A DNA stretch of 49,976 bases from Frankiales bacterium (GTDB taxonomy: Bacteria > Actinomycetota > Actinomycetes > Mycobacteriales > Jatrophihabitantaceae), in NCBI GenBank assembly GCA_025966315.1, contig JAOPUZ010000013.1:1-49976 (forward strand), given 5' to 3'. This document shows positions 29,050 to 37,159 of the stretch, piece after piece; position 1 is the stretch's first letter; each line of letters opens with the position of its first letter. The position numbers and the translations under genes are program-made. The notes beneath the pieces were generated by a model. That model did not search any database. It was not told the DNA's origin and saw only the letters and a list, made by a program, of their open reading frames with translations.

Positions 29050-29259
29050 GTGGCAGATCTCAAGAAGGGCGCCCGGATAACGGGATCGGATCGCAGCAAG
29101 CTTGCCTCCGAAGTACGTAAGCAGTACGAGAAGGGCCGCAGTATCCGCGAACTGGCGGACAGCCATGGGCGCTCCTACGGCTTCATCCATCGGCTGCTGA
29201 GCGAGAATGAAGTCAGCCTTCGTGGACGCGGGGGTGCGACTCGAGGGAAGAAGAAATAG
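29050..29259 (+). CDS. Small helix-turn-helix protein
   Basis: A 69-residue actinobacterial protein with a compact HTH: SIRELADSHGRSYGFIHRLLSENEV (about residues 31-55), flanked by basic ends (KKGARITGSDRSKLASEVRKQY and RGRGGATRGKKK). It probably binds DNA. A similar small regulator, Rv1473A as I recall, follows the ABC-F gene in M. tuberculosis, so the pairing is conserved. The GTG start has GGAAGGGA upstream. Its target is unknown. The crotonase gene begins 5 nt after its stop. Confidence 0.85.
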   Translation: MADLKKGARITGSDRSKLASEVRKQYEKGRSIRELADSHGRSYGFIHRLLSENEVSLRGRGGATRGKKK

Positions 29260-29264
29260 CTTTC

Positions 29265-30080
29265 ATGACTGCAGAAACGGGCCCTGCCCTCGATTCGGCG
29301 GCAGGGTTTCGTCTGCTGCTCTCCGAGGCTCAAGACGTTGCCACGATCGTCCTCGACGAACCACAGCGACGCAACGCGCAAAGCCCCCATACCTGGCGCG
29401 GCCTGATTGCCGCGGTCAACGGCCTGCCGGGCAGTGTCCGGGTGCTGATGATCCGGGCCGAGGGGCCGTCCTTCTCCGCCGGTCTGGACCGATCCCTGCT
29501 GTCGGCCTCGGACGGGGACATCTCGGAACTGGCCGACATTGCCCGGGGGTCGGCCTCCGAAGCGGACCGCGCCATCGCCGAGTTCCAGCAGGCTTTCGGC
29601 TTGGCCGCCCGGCCGAGTCTGGTCAGCATCGCACTGGTTCAGGGCTACGCCATCGGCGCCGGGTTCCAGCTCGCGTTGAGCTGTGACATCCGGATCGTCA
29701 GCGATGACGTGCAATTCTCGATGGCCGAGGTGACACTCGGGTTGGTACCCGATCTCGGTGGTACCAAACGGCTGGTGGAACTGGTCGGCTACTCGCGGGC
29801 AGCCAGCATTTGCCTGACCGGCCGGCGCATCACGGCAGCAGAAGCGGACGCGATTGGTCTCGCGTCGGCCGTCGTGCCGGTTGATCAGTTGATCACCGCC
29901 GGCGAGCAGTTCGCAGAACAGATCCTGGCGATGCCGCGATCGGCCGTGATCGAGACCAAGGCGCTACTGCTGGCGGCGGCCGGCCGATCCCAGTTGGAAC
30001 AGGAAGCGGCCGAACGGGCGGCCCAGTACCGGCAATTGCGTGAACTCGTGGGCGTCGACACCGAGGACTTCGACGCTTGA
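29265..30080 (+). CDS. Enoyl-CoA hydratase/isomerase family protein
   Basis: A 271-residue crotonase-fold protein. The oxyanion-hole segment is SFSAGLD (about residues 69-75) and the second is GYAIGAGFQLALSCDIRI (about 127-144). By comparison with classical enoyl-CoA hydratase, the position of the first catalytic Glu is Gln135, while the second is kept as Glu155 (FSMAEVTLGL). It may therefore not be a simple hydratase. From memory it corresponds in position to echA12 of M. tuberculosis. Its stop overlaps the following exporter start, so the two are probably co-transcribed. Confidence 0.9.
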   Translation: MTAETGPALDSAAGFRLLLSEAQDVATIVLDEPQRRNAQSPHTWRGLIAAVNGLPGSVRVLMIRAEGPSFSAGLDRSLLSASDGDISELADIARGSASEADRAIAEFQQAFGLAARPSLVSIALVQGYAIGAGFQLALSCDIRIVSDDVQFSMAEVTLGLVPDLGGTKRLVELVGYSRAASICLTGRRITAAEADAIGLASAVVPVDQLITAGEQFAEQILAMPRSAVIETKALLLAAAGRSQLEQEAAERAAQYRQLRELVGVDTEDFDA

Positions 30081-31981
30081 TGATGCCGGGCGGGCCGGCT
30101 CGCTATTCGATGATGAGTTCGATGCGCCGCGATCCCGCGGTCGCCAAACAGCAGTTACGCAGCGACACCGCCCGCCGGGTGCTGGCCAGTGCCCGGCCGT
30201 ACCGGCGTGAGTTGGCCTGGTTCATCGTCATCATCGTGCTGGACGCGCTGATCGGAGTCGCCACGCCGGTGCTGGCCGGCCGGGTGATCAATGAGATAAC
30301 CAGTCACGGGCAGTTGCACGTCGTGGTCTGGATCGCCGTGCTGATCGCCGGGCTGGCGGTCTTCGATGCCGGATTCTCTTTTGCGCAAAGGTGGTATTCG
30401 GCCCGGATCGGCGAGGGATTGATCTTCGACCTGCGCGCCGGCGTGTTCGATCAGGTGCTGCGGATGCCGCTGGCGTTCTTCACGCGGACCCAGACCGGCG
30501 CGTTGGTCAGCCGATTGAACAGCGATGTGCTCGGCGCGCAGCAGGCGTTCACGTCCACCCTGTCCGGGGTCGTGAGCAACCTGGTCAGCCTGGTCTTCAC
30601 GGCCGCGGTGATGTTCACGTTGTCGTGGCAGATCACCGCACTGGCCCTGATCCTGCTGCCGCTGTTCGTACTCCCCGTCAAGCGAGTCGGCCGGCAGTTG
30701 CAGGCGATCACCCGTGAGTCCTATCAACTCAACGCCTCGATGAACGCGACGATGACCGAGCGGTTCAACGTGGCCGGCGCGCTGTTGGTGAAGCTGTTCG
30801 GCCGGCCGGCGGCCGAAAGTGAGTCGTTTCGGGGCCGGGCCGCGCGCGTACGGGACATCGGAATCCGATCGGCCTTGTACGGAAGGGCATTGTTCGTAGC
30901 GATGAGCCTGGTGGCCAACCTGGCGCAGGCCCTGGTCTACGGGCTCGGCGGCTACTACGCCCTGACCGGCCAGCTTTCCACCGGGACCGTAGTCACGCTG
31001 GCGCTGCTGCTGTCCCGGCTGTACGGGCCCTTGATGAGCCTGTCGAACGTCCGGGTGGACGTGATGAGCGCACTGGTCAGCTTCGACCGGGTGTTCGAGG
31101 TAATGGACCTGACGCCGATGATCGCTGACGCTCCCGACGCTGTCCCGTTGCGCGACACCGACTCGAGCGTGACGTTCACCGACGTGTGGTTCAGCTACCC
31201 GACTGCGGCCGAGGTCTCGCTGGCGTCATTGGAAGATCTGGCCGTGCTCGACTCGGCTAAGTCGGCCGACGTACTGCGGGGCGTCGACTTCGTCGCGCGG
31301 GCCGGCAGCATGGTAGCGCTGGTCGGGCCGTCCGGCGCAGGTAAGACGACGATCAGCCAACTGGTGCCGCGGATCTACGACGTCCGGGCCGGATCGGTTC
31401 GGATTGGCGACCAAGACGTCCGCTCGGTAACCCAACAGTCGCTGCACGACGCGATCGGGGTGGTGAGCCAGGACGCCCATCTGTTCCACGACACGATCGC
31501 CAACAATTTGCGCTACGCCCGGCCCGGGGCCACCGACGACGAGCTGTGGGCCGCCGTGCAGGCAGCCCAACTCGGTGACACGGTCGCGGCATTGCCCGAT
31601 CAGCTGCAGACGGTGGTGGGGGACCGCGGCTACCGGCTGTCGGGCGGTGAGAAGCAACGCATCGCCATTGCCCGGGTGCTGTTGAAATCGCCGGCCATCG
31701 TGATCCTCGACGAGGCGACGGCCCACCTGGACAGCGAAAGCGAGAGCGCGGTGCAACGCGCGCTGGCGGTTGCCTTGACCGGCCGGACGTCCCTGGTGAT
31801 CGCGCACCGGTTGTCGACCATTCGCTCGGCCGAGTTGGTGCTGGTCGTGGACGACGGCCAGATCGTGGAAGCGGGGACGCACGCCGAACTGCTCCGGGCC
31901 GGGGGCCTGTACGCCGACCTGTACCGGACTCAGTTCGCGACGGCCGGCACCGGCGAATCAGGCGCGGCCAGCAACGACTGA
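30080..31981 (+). CDS. ABC exporter, fused membrane and ATPase domains
   Basis: A 633-residue type IV ABC half-transporter of the MsbA/LmrA type. Residues of roughly 35-330 hold about six membrane helices, with LDALIGVATPVLAGRVINEI and FDLRAGVFDQVLRMPLAFF typical of the family. The C-terminal ATPase has Walker A GPSGAGKTT, signature LSGGEKQRIAIARVLL, Walker B IVILDEATAHLD and the switch His in IAHRLSTI. I chose the ATG at 30080, which overlaps the crotonase stop (TGATG); TTG 30077 and ATG 30083 are alternatives. It probably works as a homodimer; the substrate is unknown. Its 3' end overlaps the convergent ROK gene by 52 bp. Confidence 0.92.
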   Translation: MMPGGPARYSMMSSMRRDPAVAKQQLRSDTARRVLASARPYRRELAWFIVIIVLDALIGVATPVLAGRVINEITSHGQLHVVVWIAVLIAGLAVFDAGFSFAQRWYSARIGEGLIFDLRAGVFDQVLRMPLAFFTRTQTGALVSRLNSDVLGAQQAFTSTLSGVVSNLVSLVFTAAVMFTLSWQITALALILLPLFVLPVKRVGRQLQAITRESYQLNASMNATMTERFNVAGALLVKLFGRPAAESESFRGRAARVRDIGIRSALYGRALFVAMSLVANLAQALVYGLGGYYALTGQLSTGTVVTLALLLSRLYGPLMSLSNVRVDVMSALVSFDRVFEVMDLTPMIADAPDAVPLRDTDSSVTFTDVWFSYPTAAEVSLASLEDLAVLDSAKSADVLRGVDFVARAGSMVALVGPSGAGKTTISQLVPRIYDVRAGSVRIGDQDVRSVTQQSLHDAIGVVSQDAHLFHDTIANNLRYARPGATDDELWAAVQAAQLGDTVAALPDQLQTVVGDRGYRLSGGEKQRIAIARVLLKSPAIVILDEATAHLDSESESAVQRALAVALTGRTSLVIAHRLSTIRSAELVLVVDDGQIVEAGTHAELLRAGGLYADLYRTQFATAGTGESGAASND

Positions 31982-33147
31982 AAAGCCAGTTCGGCGGCGC
32001 CGATCAACCCGGAATCATCGGCCAGTCCCGGAGGCAGGATGCGCACTCCGGAGCGCGCGGCCGACATCGCCCGCCGGTCCAGCTCGGCCTCGATGCTGGA
32101 TTGGCCCAGGCGCAGCACGCCGGCCAGCGAACCACCGATGATGACGACCTGCGGGTTGAACACGTTGACCAGGTTGGCCAAACCCCGTCCGAGCCAGACC
32201 GCGACCTCGTGCACAGCCGCCAGCGCCTGCTCGTCACCCGCATCCGCCTCGGCGAACACCCGCGCAACCACGGCCGGTCCGTGCTCGTCCTCGACCCCGG
32301 CCGCCCGCAGCAGGGCATGCTCGCCAATGTAGGTCTCGATGCAGCCGGTCGATCCGCAATGGCATTTCGGCCCGGCCGGGTCCAGCGTCATGTGCCCGAT
32401 CTCGCCGGCGTAACCACCGAAGCCGTGCAGCTGCGCACCGTCGGCGATGATGCCACCACCCACGCCCACGCTGCCGTTGATGTAGATGACGTTGTCCAGG
32501 CCGAAGGCGGCGCCACGCTGGTGCTCGGCCACCGCGCCGAGATCGGCGTCGTTGCCCGCCCAGACGTCCAGATCACTGCCCAGCACCTCAGCGATCCGAT
32601 GTCGCAGCAGATCGGCGAACGGCACGGCCCGCCAGTTCAGGTTCGGGGCGTGCTCAACGAATCCGTCGCGTCGCCGCACGATGCCGGGAATGCTGATTCC
32701 GATGCCGACCGGCCGTGCCCGCGGCGGCAGTTGGCTGGCCAGCCAGATGGCGTCGGCGACGATCTGCTCGGTGACCCCGGCGGGCGAACGCGCGGCTCCC
32801 TCGATCACGGTGGCCCGGCGCGAGTACACCCGCCCGCCGAGCCCGACCGCCGCCGTGACGACCCGTTCGACGGCAATGTCGACCGCGATCACGTAAGGGC
32901 CATCGGGGCGCGGCGCAACCACGTGCGACGGGCGCCCGGCTCGGTCCCGGCCGGGCGGCACGTACTCCTCGACCATGCCCAGCCCGACCAGATCGGCGAC
33001 CAGGGCCCCGATGGTGCTCCGGTTCAGTCCGGTGGCGGCGGTCAATTCCGCCCTCGTCACTTCACCGTGCTGGTGGATGTGACGTAGGACCAGGCTGACG
33101 TTGTGCCGGCGGATCTCCTCCGGCCGGACTGCGGTTCGCTGGGCCAT
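31930..33147 (-). CDS. ROK family transcriptional regulator
   Basis: A 405-residue ROK protein with an N-terminal winged HTH (about residues 8-60: GEVTRAELTAATGLNRSTIGALVADL), then the sugar-kinase-like fold. The ROK zinc motif is KCHCGSTGCIE. The HTH marks it as a XylR/NagC-type repressor, not a kinase. The frame is open to 33264, but the ATG at 33147 gives the family start. It lies downstream of a xylFGH-like transporter on the same strand; in Streptomyces the ROK protein Rok7B7 sits beside xylFGH, so control by a sugar ligand is likely. The 181-nt gap before it shows nothing clear. Confidence 0.9.
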   Translation of the reverse strand: MAQRTAVRPEEIRRHNVSLVLRHIHQHGEVTRAELTAATGLNRSTIGALVADLVGLGMVEEYVPPGRDRAGRPSHVVAPRPDGPYVIAVDIAVERVVTAAVGLGGRVYSRRATVIEGAARSPAGVTEQIVADAIWLASQLPPRARPVGIGISIPGIVRRRDGFVEHAPNLNWRAVPFADLLRHRIAEVLGSDLDVWAGNDADLGAVAEHQRGAAFGLDNVIYINGSVGVGGGIIADGAQLHGFGGYAGEIGHMTLDPAGPKCHCGSTGCIETYIGEHALLRAAGVEDEHGPAVVARVFAEADAGDEQALAAVHEVAVWLGRGLANLVNVFNPQVVIIGGSLAGVLRLGQSSIEAELDRRAMSAARSGVRILPPGLADDSGLIGAAELAFQSLLAAPDSPVPAVAN

Positions 33148-33328
33148 TGCGTCATCTCGCTTTCCGATCAGCACGAGCTGACCCGCTCTCGACGCGGCCG
33201 AAAATGGCCGACAGCGCCGATGCTGGCGACTCTGTCGACTCCACCGCCGACGGGGTTTACCCAACCGATCTCACCGGGGCCGGAGCGGGCACGGACGCCG
33301 CGCCGGCTCGCGTCACCCGGTTCTGCCC

Positions 33329-34711
33329 CTACACGAGTCCTGATGCACCCGCCCGGCGTCGCGAGAGTGCATCGACTGCCGCGGCCAGCAGCAACACCGC
33401 GCCGGTCACGATGTACTGGATGGAATCGCGGTTGTTGCCCTGGACCAAGTCGGCCATACCGTTCGCGATGACCGCGACGACGAGGCCGCCGATGATCGCG
33501 TCGAGCGGCCGGCCGCGCCCGCCGAATAGGCTGGTACCGCCGATGACGGCCGCGCCGACGGCCAGCAACAGCACGTTGCCACCGCCGATGTTGGCGTCGA
33601 CGGAGTGTGTGTTGGACGCGAGCAGAATGCCACCCACCGCGGCCATGAACGAACTGATGACGAACACCGAGATCCGGATCCGGTCCACCCGGATGCCGGC
33701 CCGGCGCGCGGCCTCGGCGTTGCCGCCGACGGCGTAAACGTGCCGGCCGTAGCGGGTCTTGGTCAGCACGAAGGTCCACAACACCAGGAAGAACAGGGTG
33801 ATCAGCACGACCCACGGCACGCCCTGCAGCGCCGGCGGCGTGACGAAGGTCAGCTTGCCGTTGATGTTGACCAACTGGCCGCCGCCTTTGCCGCCACGGT
33901 TCTTGTTCAGCAGCCAGACACTGATACCGGCGATGATGATGAGGCCTACGACCTTTACCCCGACCAGGGCCATCGGCTCGGCGGTCAGGCCGGCTCGAGT
34001 GCGCGAGATGACCTGCTCGGCCTTGATGGCGGCGTAACCGATGACCAGCACCACGACCATCAACCAGCCGAGCCAGGGCGCCATCTGGCCGTTGTACAGG
34101 TTCGTGATGAAGCTGTCGTTGATCGAGATGTTGCCGTGCGAACCCTTGCCGTTGAGCACGATGAACAGCGTCACGCCCTGAAAGGCCAGGAATAACGCCA
34201 AGGTCACCACGAACGACGGGATACGCACCTTGGCGCACAGCGTGCCGGTGCCGAACCCGATCACCAGACCGGCGATCAGCGCGATGCCGATCGCGAAAGG
34301 CCAGGACCAGCCGTAGCCGACCGACACCCGGGCCATCAGCGTCGCGCACACGCCACCGGCCGTACCCGCGGCCAGGTCGATTTCACCCAGCAACAGCACG
34401 AAGACGAGGCCCATCGCAATAAACACCGTCGGGGAAGCCTGCTTCAGCAGGTCCGAGAAGTTGGCCAGCGAGCCGAACGTCGAGTGCGCCAACCAGAAGA
34501 CGATCACTAGCACGATCAGACCGGCGATGGCAGGCAAGGAGCCCATCTCACCGGATCGGACCCGTTGCCGGTAGTTGTTGAAGTAGTCCATCAGGCCGCC
34601 CTCGATGGGGGCCGTCGCCGCGACGCCGCTGTGGACGGGTGAATCAGCCCCGTCGTCGTCCGGCGGTAACGGTGTCGATACGCCTGATGTTCCCTCGCGT
34701 GAGGTGGTCAT
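33329..34711 (-). CDS. Sugar ABC transporter permease (XylH-like)
   Basis: A 460-residue membrane permease of the ribose/xylose/galactose (CUT2) class with about ten hydrophobic segments. Family marks are LGEIDLAAGTAGGVCATL, FVVTLALFLAFQGVTLF, GRHVYAVGGNAEAARRAGIRVDRIR and GGTSLFGGRGRPLDAIIGGLV. It has a long hydrophilic N-terminus (about 55 residues), and the middle is longer than in RbsC, as in XylH. The ATG start is 1 nt after the ATPase stop. Xylose is the best guess for substrate from the XylH resemblance and the ROK neighbour. Confidence 0.9.
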   Translation of the reverse strand: MTTSREGTSGVSTPLPPDDDGADSPVHSGVAATAPIEGGLMDYFNNYRQRVRSGEMGSLPAIAGLIVLVIVFWLAHSTFGSLANFSDLLKQASPTVFIAMGLVFVLLLGEIDLAAGTAGGVCATLMARVSVGYGWSWPFAIGIALIAGLVIGFGTGTLCAKVRIPSFVVTLALFLAFQGVTLFIVLNGKGSHGNISINDSFITNLYNGQMAPWLGWLMVVVLVIGYAAIKAEQVISRTRAGLTAEPMALVGVKVVGLIIIAGISVWLLNKNRGGKGGGQLVNINGKLTFVTPPALQGVPWVVLITLFFLVLWTFVLTKTRYGRHVYAVGGNAEAARRAGIRVDRIRISVFVISSFMAAVGGILLASNTHSVDANIGGGNVLLLAVGAAVIGGTSLFGGRGRPLDAIIGGLVVAVIANGMADLVQGNNRDSIQYIVTGAVLLLAAAVDALSRRRAGASGLV

Positions 34712-34712
34712 G

Positions 34713-35501
34713 TCACACCGTCCCTGCGGTAGCGGCGGAGCTGGACGACTGGGTCAGGTCCACCGACGTGGACGTGCCCGTCGTGATCAGCTCGACCAGT
34801 TGCTGCTGATTGACGTCCTTGCGGTCGACGATGGCCGCCATCCGTCCCAGGTACAGGATCGCGATCTTGTCGGCCACCTGCAGCACGTCGGTCATGTTGT
34901 GGCTGATCAGCACGACCGCGATGCCCTGATCGGCCAACCGCCGGACCAGGTCAAGGACCTGTGCCGTCTGGGCCACCCCAAGGGCGGCAGTGGGCTCGTC
35001 CAGCAGCACGACTCTCGACTGCCAGAGCACGGACTTCGCGATCGCAACGGTCTGGCGCTGGCCACCCGACAGGCTGGACACCCGCTGGCGTACGGACTTG
35101 ACGGTCCGCACCGACAGCGATTCCAGCGCGCCCGCGGCGGCCTTCTCCATGCTGATCTCGTCGAGCAGTACGCCCTTGTGGTTCTCTCGTCCCAGGAACA
35201 TGTTCTGGACGATGTCGAGGTTGTCGCACAACGCCAGGTCCTGGTAGACGATCTCGATACCGAGTTCGGACGCCTCGCGCGGGCTGTGTACCGCTACCGG
35301 CTTGCCATCGAAGAGGTATTGGCCGGAATCGATGGTGTACGTACCACCGATGCACTTGACCAGCGTGGACTTACCCGCGCCGTTGTCACCGACCAGCGCG
35401 GTCACCTCGCCAACGCGAGCCTCGAAGTCGACGTCGTACAACACATGCACGGCACCGAAGCTCTTGCTGATCGCCCTTAGTTGCAGGATTGGGTCACTCA
35501 T
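34713..35501 (-). CDS. Sugar ABC transporter ATP-binding protein, single domain
   Basis: A 262-residue ATPase for the sugar transporter. Walker A is GDNGAGKST (about residues 38-46), the signature LSGGQRQTVAIAKSVL and Walker B VVLLDEPTAALG. Classical XylG, RbsA and MglA proteins are about 500 residues with two ATPase halves; this one has a single half, as in FrcA-type transporters, so it would work as a dimer. It is followed by the permease after 1 nt and preceded by the binding-protein gene with a 113-nt gap that holds a strong hairpin. Confidence 0.92.
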   Translation of the reverse strand: MSDPILQLRAISKSFGAVHVLYDVDFEARVGEVTALVGDNGAGKSTLVKCIGGTYTIDSGQYLFDGKPVAVHSPREASELGIEIVYQDLALCDNLDIVQNMFLGRENHKGVLLDEISMEKAAAGALESLSVRTVKSVRQRVSSLSGGQRQTVAIAKSVLWQSRVVLLDEPTAALGVAQTAQVLDLVRRLADQGIAVVLISHNMTDVLQVADKIAILYLGRMAAIVDRKDVNQQQLVELITTGTSTSVDLTQSSSSAATAGTV

Positions 35502-35576
35502 CGACGTCCCTCGTTCTCCTCGGAGTACGGCCTGCCCTTATTCAAGTCCTTAGTCAAGCGCGCAGGGCAAGCGAAC

Positions 35577-35607
35577 GGGGCGGCGGCGCAGTGCGCGCCG
35601 CCGCCCC
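35577..35607 (-). terminator. GC-rich hairpin between the binding-protein and ATPase genes
   Basis: A 13-bp perfect stem (35577-35589 with 35595-35607) around a 5-nt loop lies 7 nt after the binding-protein stop on the minus strand. It has no U-tract. Such hairpins often protect the binding-protein mRNA and reduce readthrough, giving more binding protein than membrane subunits. Confidence 0.6.
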
Positions 35608-35614
35608 GCTGCGA

Positions 35615-36766
35615 TTACTTGACGCCGGCCGCGGTGCAGAGGGCGGCGTATGCCCCGGTGCAGACCTGGGCCTTGGGGGTGTAGCCATCGTTGATCGGCT
35701 GCGCGACGTTGTCCTTGGTGATCGGGATCGGAGTCGCCAGCACGGCCGGCACGTCCTTGCCGGTCTGGGTGTCCTTGACCGTGTCCTTCGTGGTCGGGGT
35801 CTGCCCGTTGACGATTTGCGCAATCGCGTCGATAGCCGGGACGGCTTCCTGGCTGGACGGCTTGTAGATGCTGAAGCACTGGTCACCGGTCAGGATGTTC
35901 TGCAGACCCTGGGCGGTGGCGTCCTGACCAGAAACGGCAACCTTGCCGTTCAGCTTCTGGTTCTTCAACGCCGAGATGACCGAGTTGGCCATACCGTCGT
36001 TGGCGACCATGACCGCGTTGATGTTCGGGTGGTTACGCAGGATCGCGGTGAAGGTGGTACCCGCAACGCCGTTGTCCCACTTGGCGATCGACTGGTCGTC
36101 GAGCTTCTTCCAACCGGCGGTCTTGCTCAGCACGCCGTCATAGCCCTGCTTGAACAGCGTGGCGTTGTTGTCGGTCGGGGCTCCGTTGACGTCCACGTAG
36201 TTCACCGCAGCCTTGCCGGCGACCTGTGGGCACTTGGTGAGCGCCGTACCCTGCGCGGTGCCTACCGCGACGTTGTCGTACGAGACGTACAGCGCGGCGC
36301 CGCCACCGAGGGTGAGCCGGTCGTAGTCAATGGTGGTGATGCCCTTGCTCTGGGCCTCTTTCTCGATCGCGGCACCGGACGCGGAGTCCAGGTTGACGAT
36401 CATGAGCACCTTGATGCCGTTGCTTTCCATGCTCTCGGCAATGGTCTTCATCTTCGCCGGGTCGTTCTGCGCGTTCTGGATGTCGCACGACAGATTGACC
36501 TTGGTGCACTCGGCCTTCATGGCGTCAGGGTCAGAGGTGACCCACCGCTGTGAGGACTGGGTGTCCGGCAGGATGATGCCGACCTTGGCGCCCTTGCCGT
36601 CCAGCGCCCCGGCGGCGCCGCCGCTGGTGCTAGTGCTGGTGCTGGGCGTGGAGGACGAGCCGGCGGCCGGCGTGTTGTTGTCGGAACTGGAACTACATGC
36701 GCTGACCAGCAGCGCGACCGCGGTACCCGCGATCATTAAGCCGAGTGCGCTTTTGCGCATGGACAT
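35615..36766 (-). CDS. Sugar ABC transporter substrate-binding lipoprotein (XylF-like)
   Basis: A 383-residue periplasmic-binding-protein-like lipoprotein. The signal peptide ends in a lipobox, LVSAC, with Cys24 as the lipid-anchored residue, followed by a Ser/Thr/Gly-rich linker (about 25-52). The mature part is a type 1 sugar-binding fold with KVGIILPDTQSSQRWV, NAVMVANDGMANSVISAL and VAVSGQDATAQGLQNIL, closest in feel to XylF/ChvE. Two Cys near the C-terminus may form a disulfide. The ATG start follows AAAGGCGG. It is the first gene of the transporter operon. Confidence 0.93.
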   Translation of the reverse strand: MSMRKSALGLMIAGTAVALLVSACSSSSDNNTPAAGSSSTPSTSTSTSGGAAGALDGKGAKVGIILPDTQSSQRWVTSDPDAMKAECTKVNLSCDIQNAQNDPAKMKTIAESMESNGIKVLMIVNLDSASGAAIEKEAQSKGITTIDYDRLTLGGGAALYVSYDNVAVGTAQGTALTKCPQVAGKAAVNYVDVNGAPTDNNATLFKQGYDGVLSKTAGWKKLDDQSIAKWDNGVAGTTFTAILRNHPNINAVMVANDGMANSVISALKNQKLNGKVAVSGQDATAQGLQNILTGDQCFSIYKPSSQEAVPAIDAIAQIVNGQTPTTKDTVKDTQTGKDVPAVLATPIPITKDNVAQPINDGYTPKAQVCTGAYAALCTAAGVK

Positions 36767-36891
36767 TTACCGCCTTTCGAAAGACCTCGCTGGCTATCTG
36801 ACGGTTCCCGACTCCGCGCAGCGAAGGGTGAAACGGGAAATGTTGTCGGCGGGAACATATCCCCGAAGCTAGGTATCGGAAAAGAGTCCGA

Positions 36892-36903
36892 AACAAACTT
36901 GTT
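36892..36903. promoter_or_regulatory. Candidate operator of the sugar transporter operon
   Basis: AACAA, two bases, TTGTT forms a short perfect inverted repeat about 126 bp upstream of the binding-protein start, in AT-rich DNA. It could be the ROK regulator's site. The basis is symmetry and position only. Confidence 0.35.
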
Positions 36904-36942
36904 ACCCGCGAGTTCGGATCGAGATCAACACGAGACCCCGTC

Positions 36943-36979
36943 CACTCGCCATTGGTGCCCGAACACTCGCCATTGGTGC
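36943..36979. repeat. Two direct copies of a 16-bp sequence, 21 bp apart
   Basis: CACTCGCCATTGGTGC occurs at 36943-36958 and 36964-36979. The 21-bp period is two helical turns. Each copy contains CGCCATTGGTG, a near palindrome. The 393-bp gap 36767-37159 otherwise holds the AACAA/TTGTT repeat and the aconitase hairpins, and no gene. A regulator site for the sugar operon is possible. Confidence 0.55.
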
Positions 36980-37047
36980 ACGAAGGGTGAGTACCCGGAC
37001 ACGATCCGGTGGGATCTTCGGGACAACAGCGCGGGCCAAAACCCCAA

Positions 37048-37093
37048 AAAGTCCTACTCTGCCGTCGCTATGACGACGCCAGAGTAGGACTTT
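37048..37093 (-). terminator. Distal hairpin downstream of aconitase, with U-tract
   Basis: A 14-bp stem (37048-37061 with 37080-37093) with a further inner CGTC/GACG pairing. Read on the minus strand it is followed by TTTTT (37046-37050 region) and then GGGGTTTTGG, so it is a good intrinsic terminator for aconitase. It shares the CCTACTCTG arms with the proximal hairpin. Confidence 0.65.
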
Positions 37094-37112
37094 CGGGGCG
37101 TGGGGCGGGTAT

Positions 37113-37152
37113 GTCCTACTCTGCCGTGGGTATGACAACGGCAGAGTAGGAC
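37113..37152 (-). terminator. Proximal hairpin downstream of aconitase
   Basis: A 15-bp perfect stem (37113-37127 with 37138-37152) around a 10-nt loop, only 8 bp from the aconitase stop codon. It is a near copy of the hairpin at 37048-37093, including the loop core TATGAC and the flank ACTTTCGGG, so the element was duplicated. Confidence 0.65.
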
Positions 37153-37159
37153 TTTCGGG

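Noticed and set aside
30077-30079. TTG start for the ABC exporter
   Set aside because: The ATG at 30080 overlapping the crotonase stop is a more usual coupled start and adds only one residue of difference.
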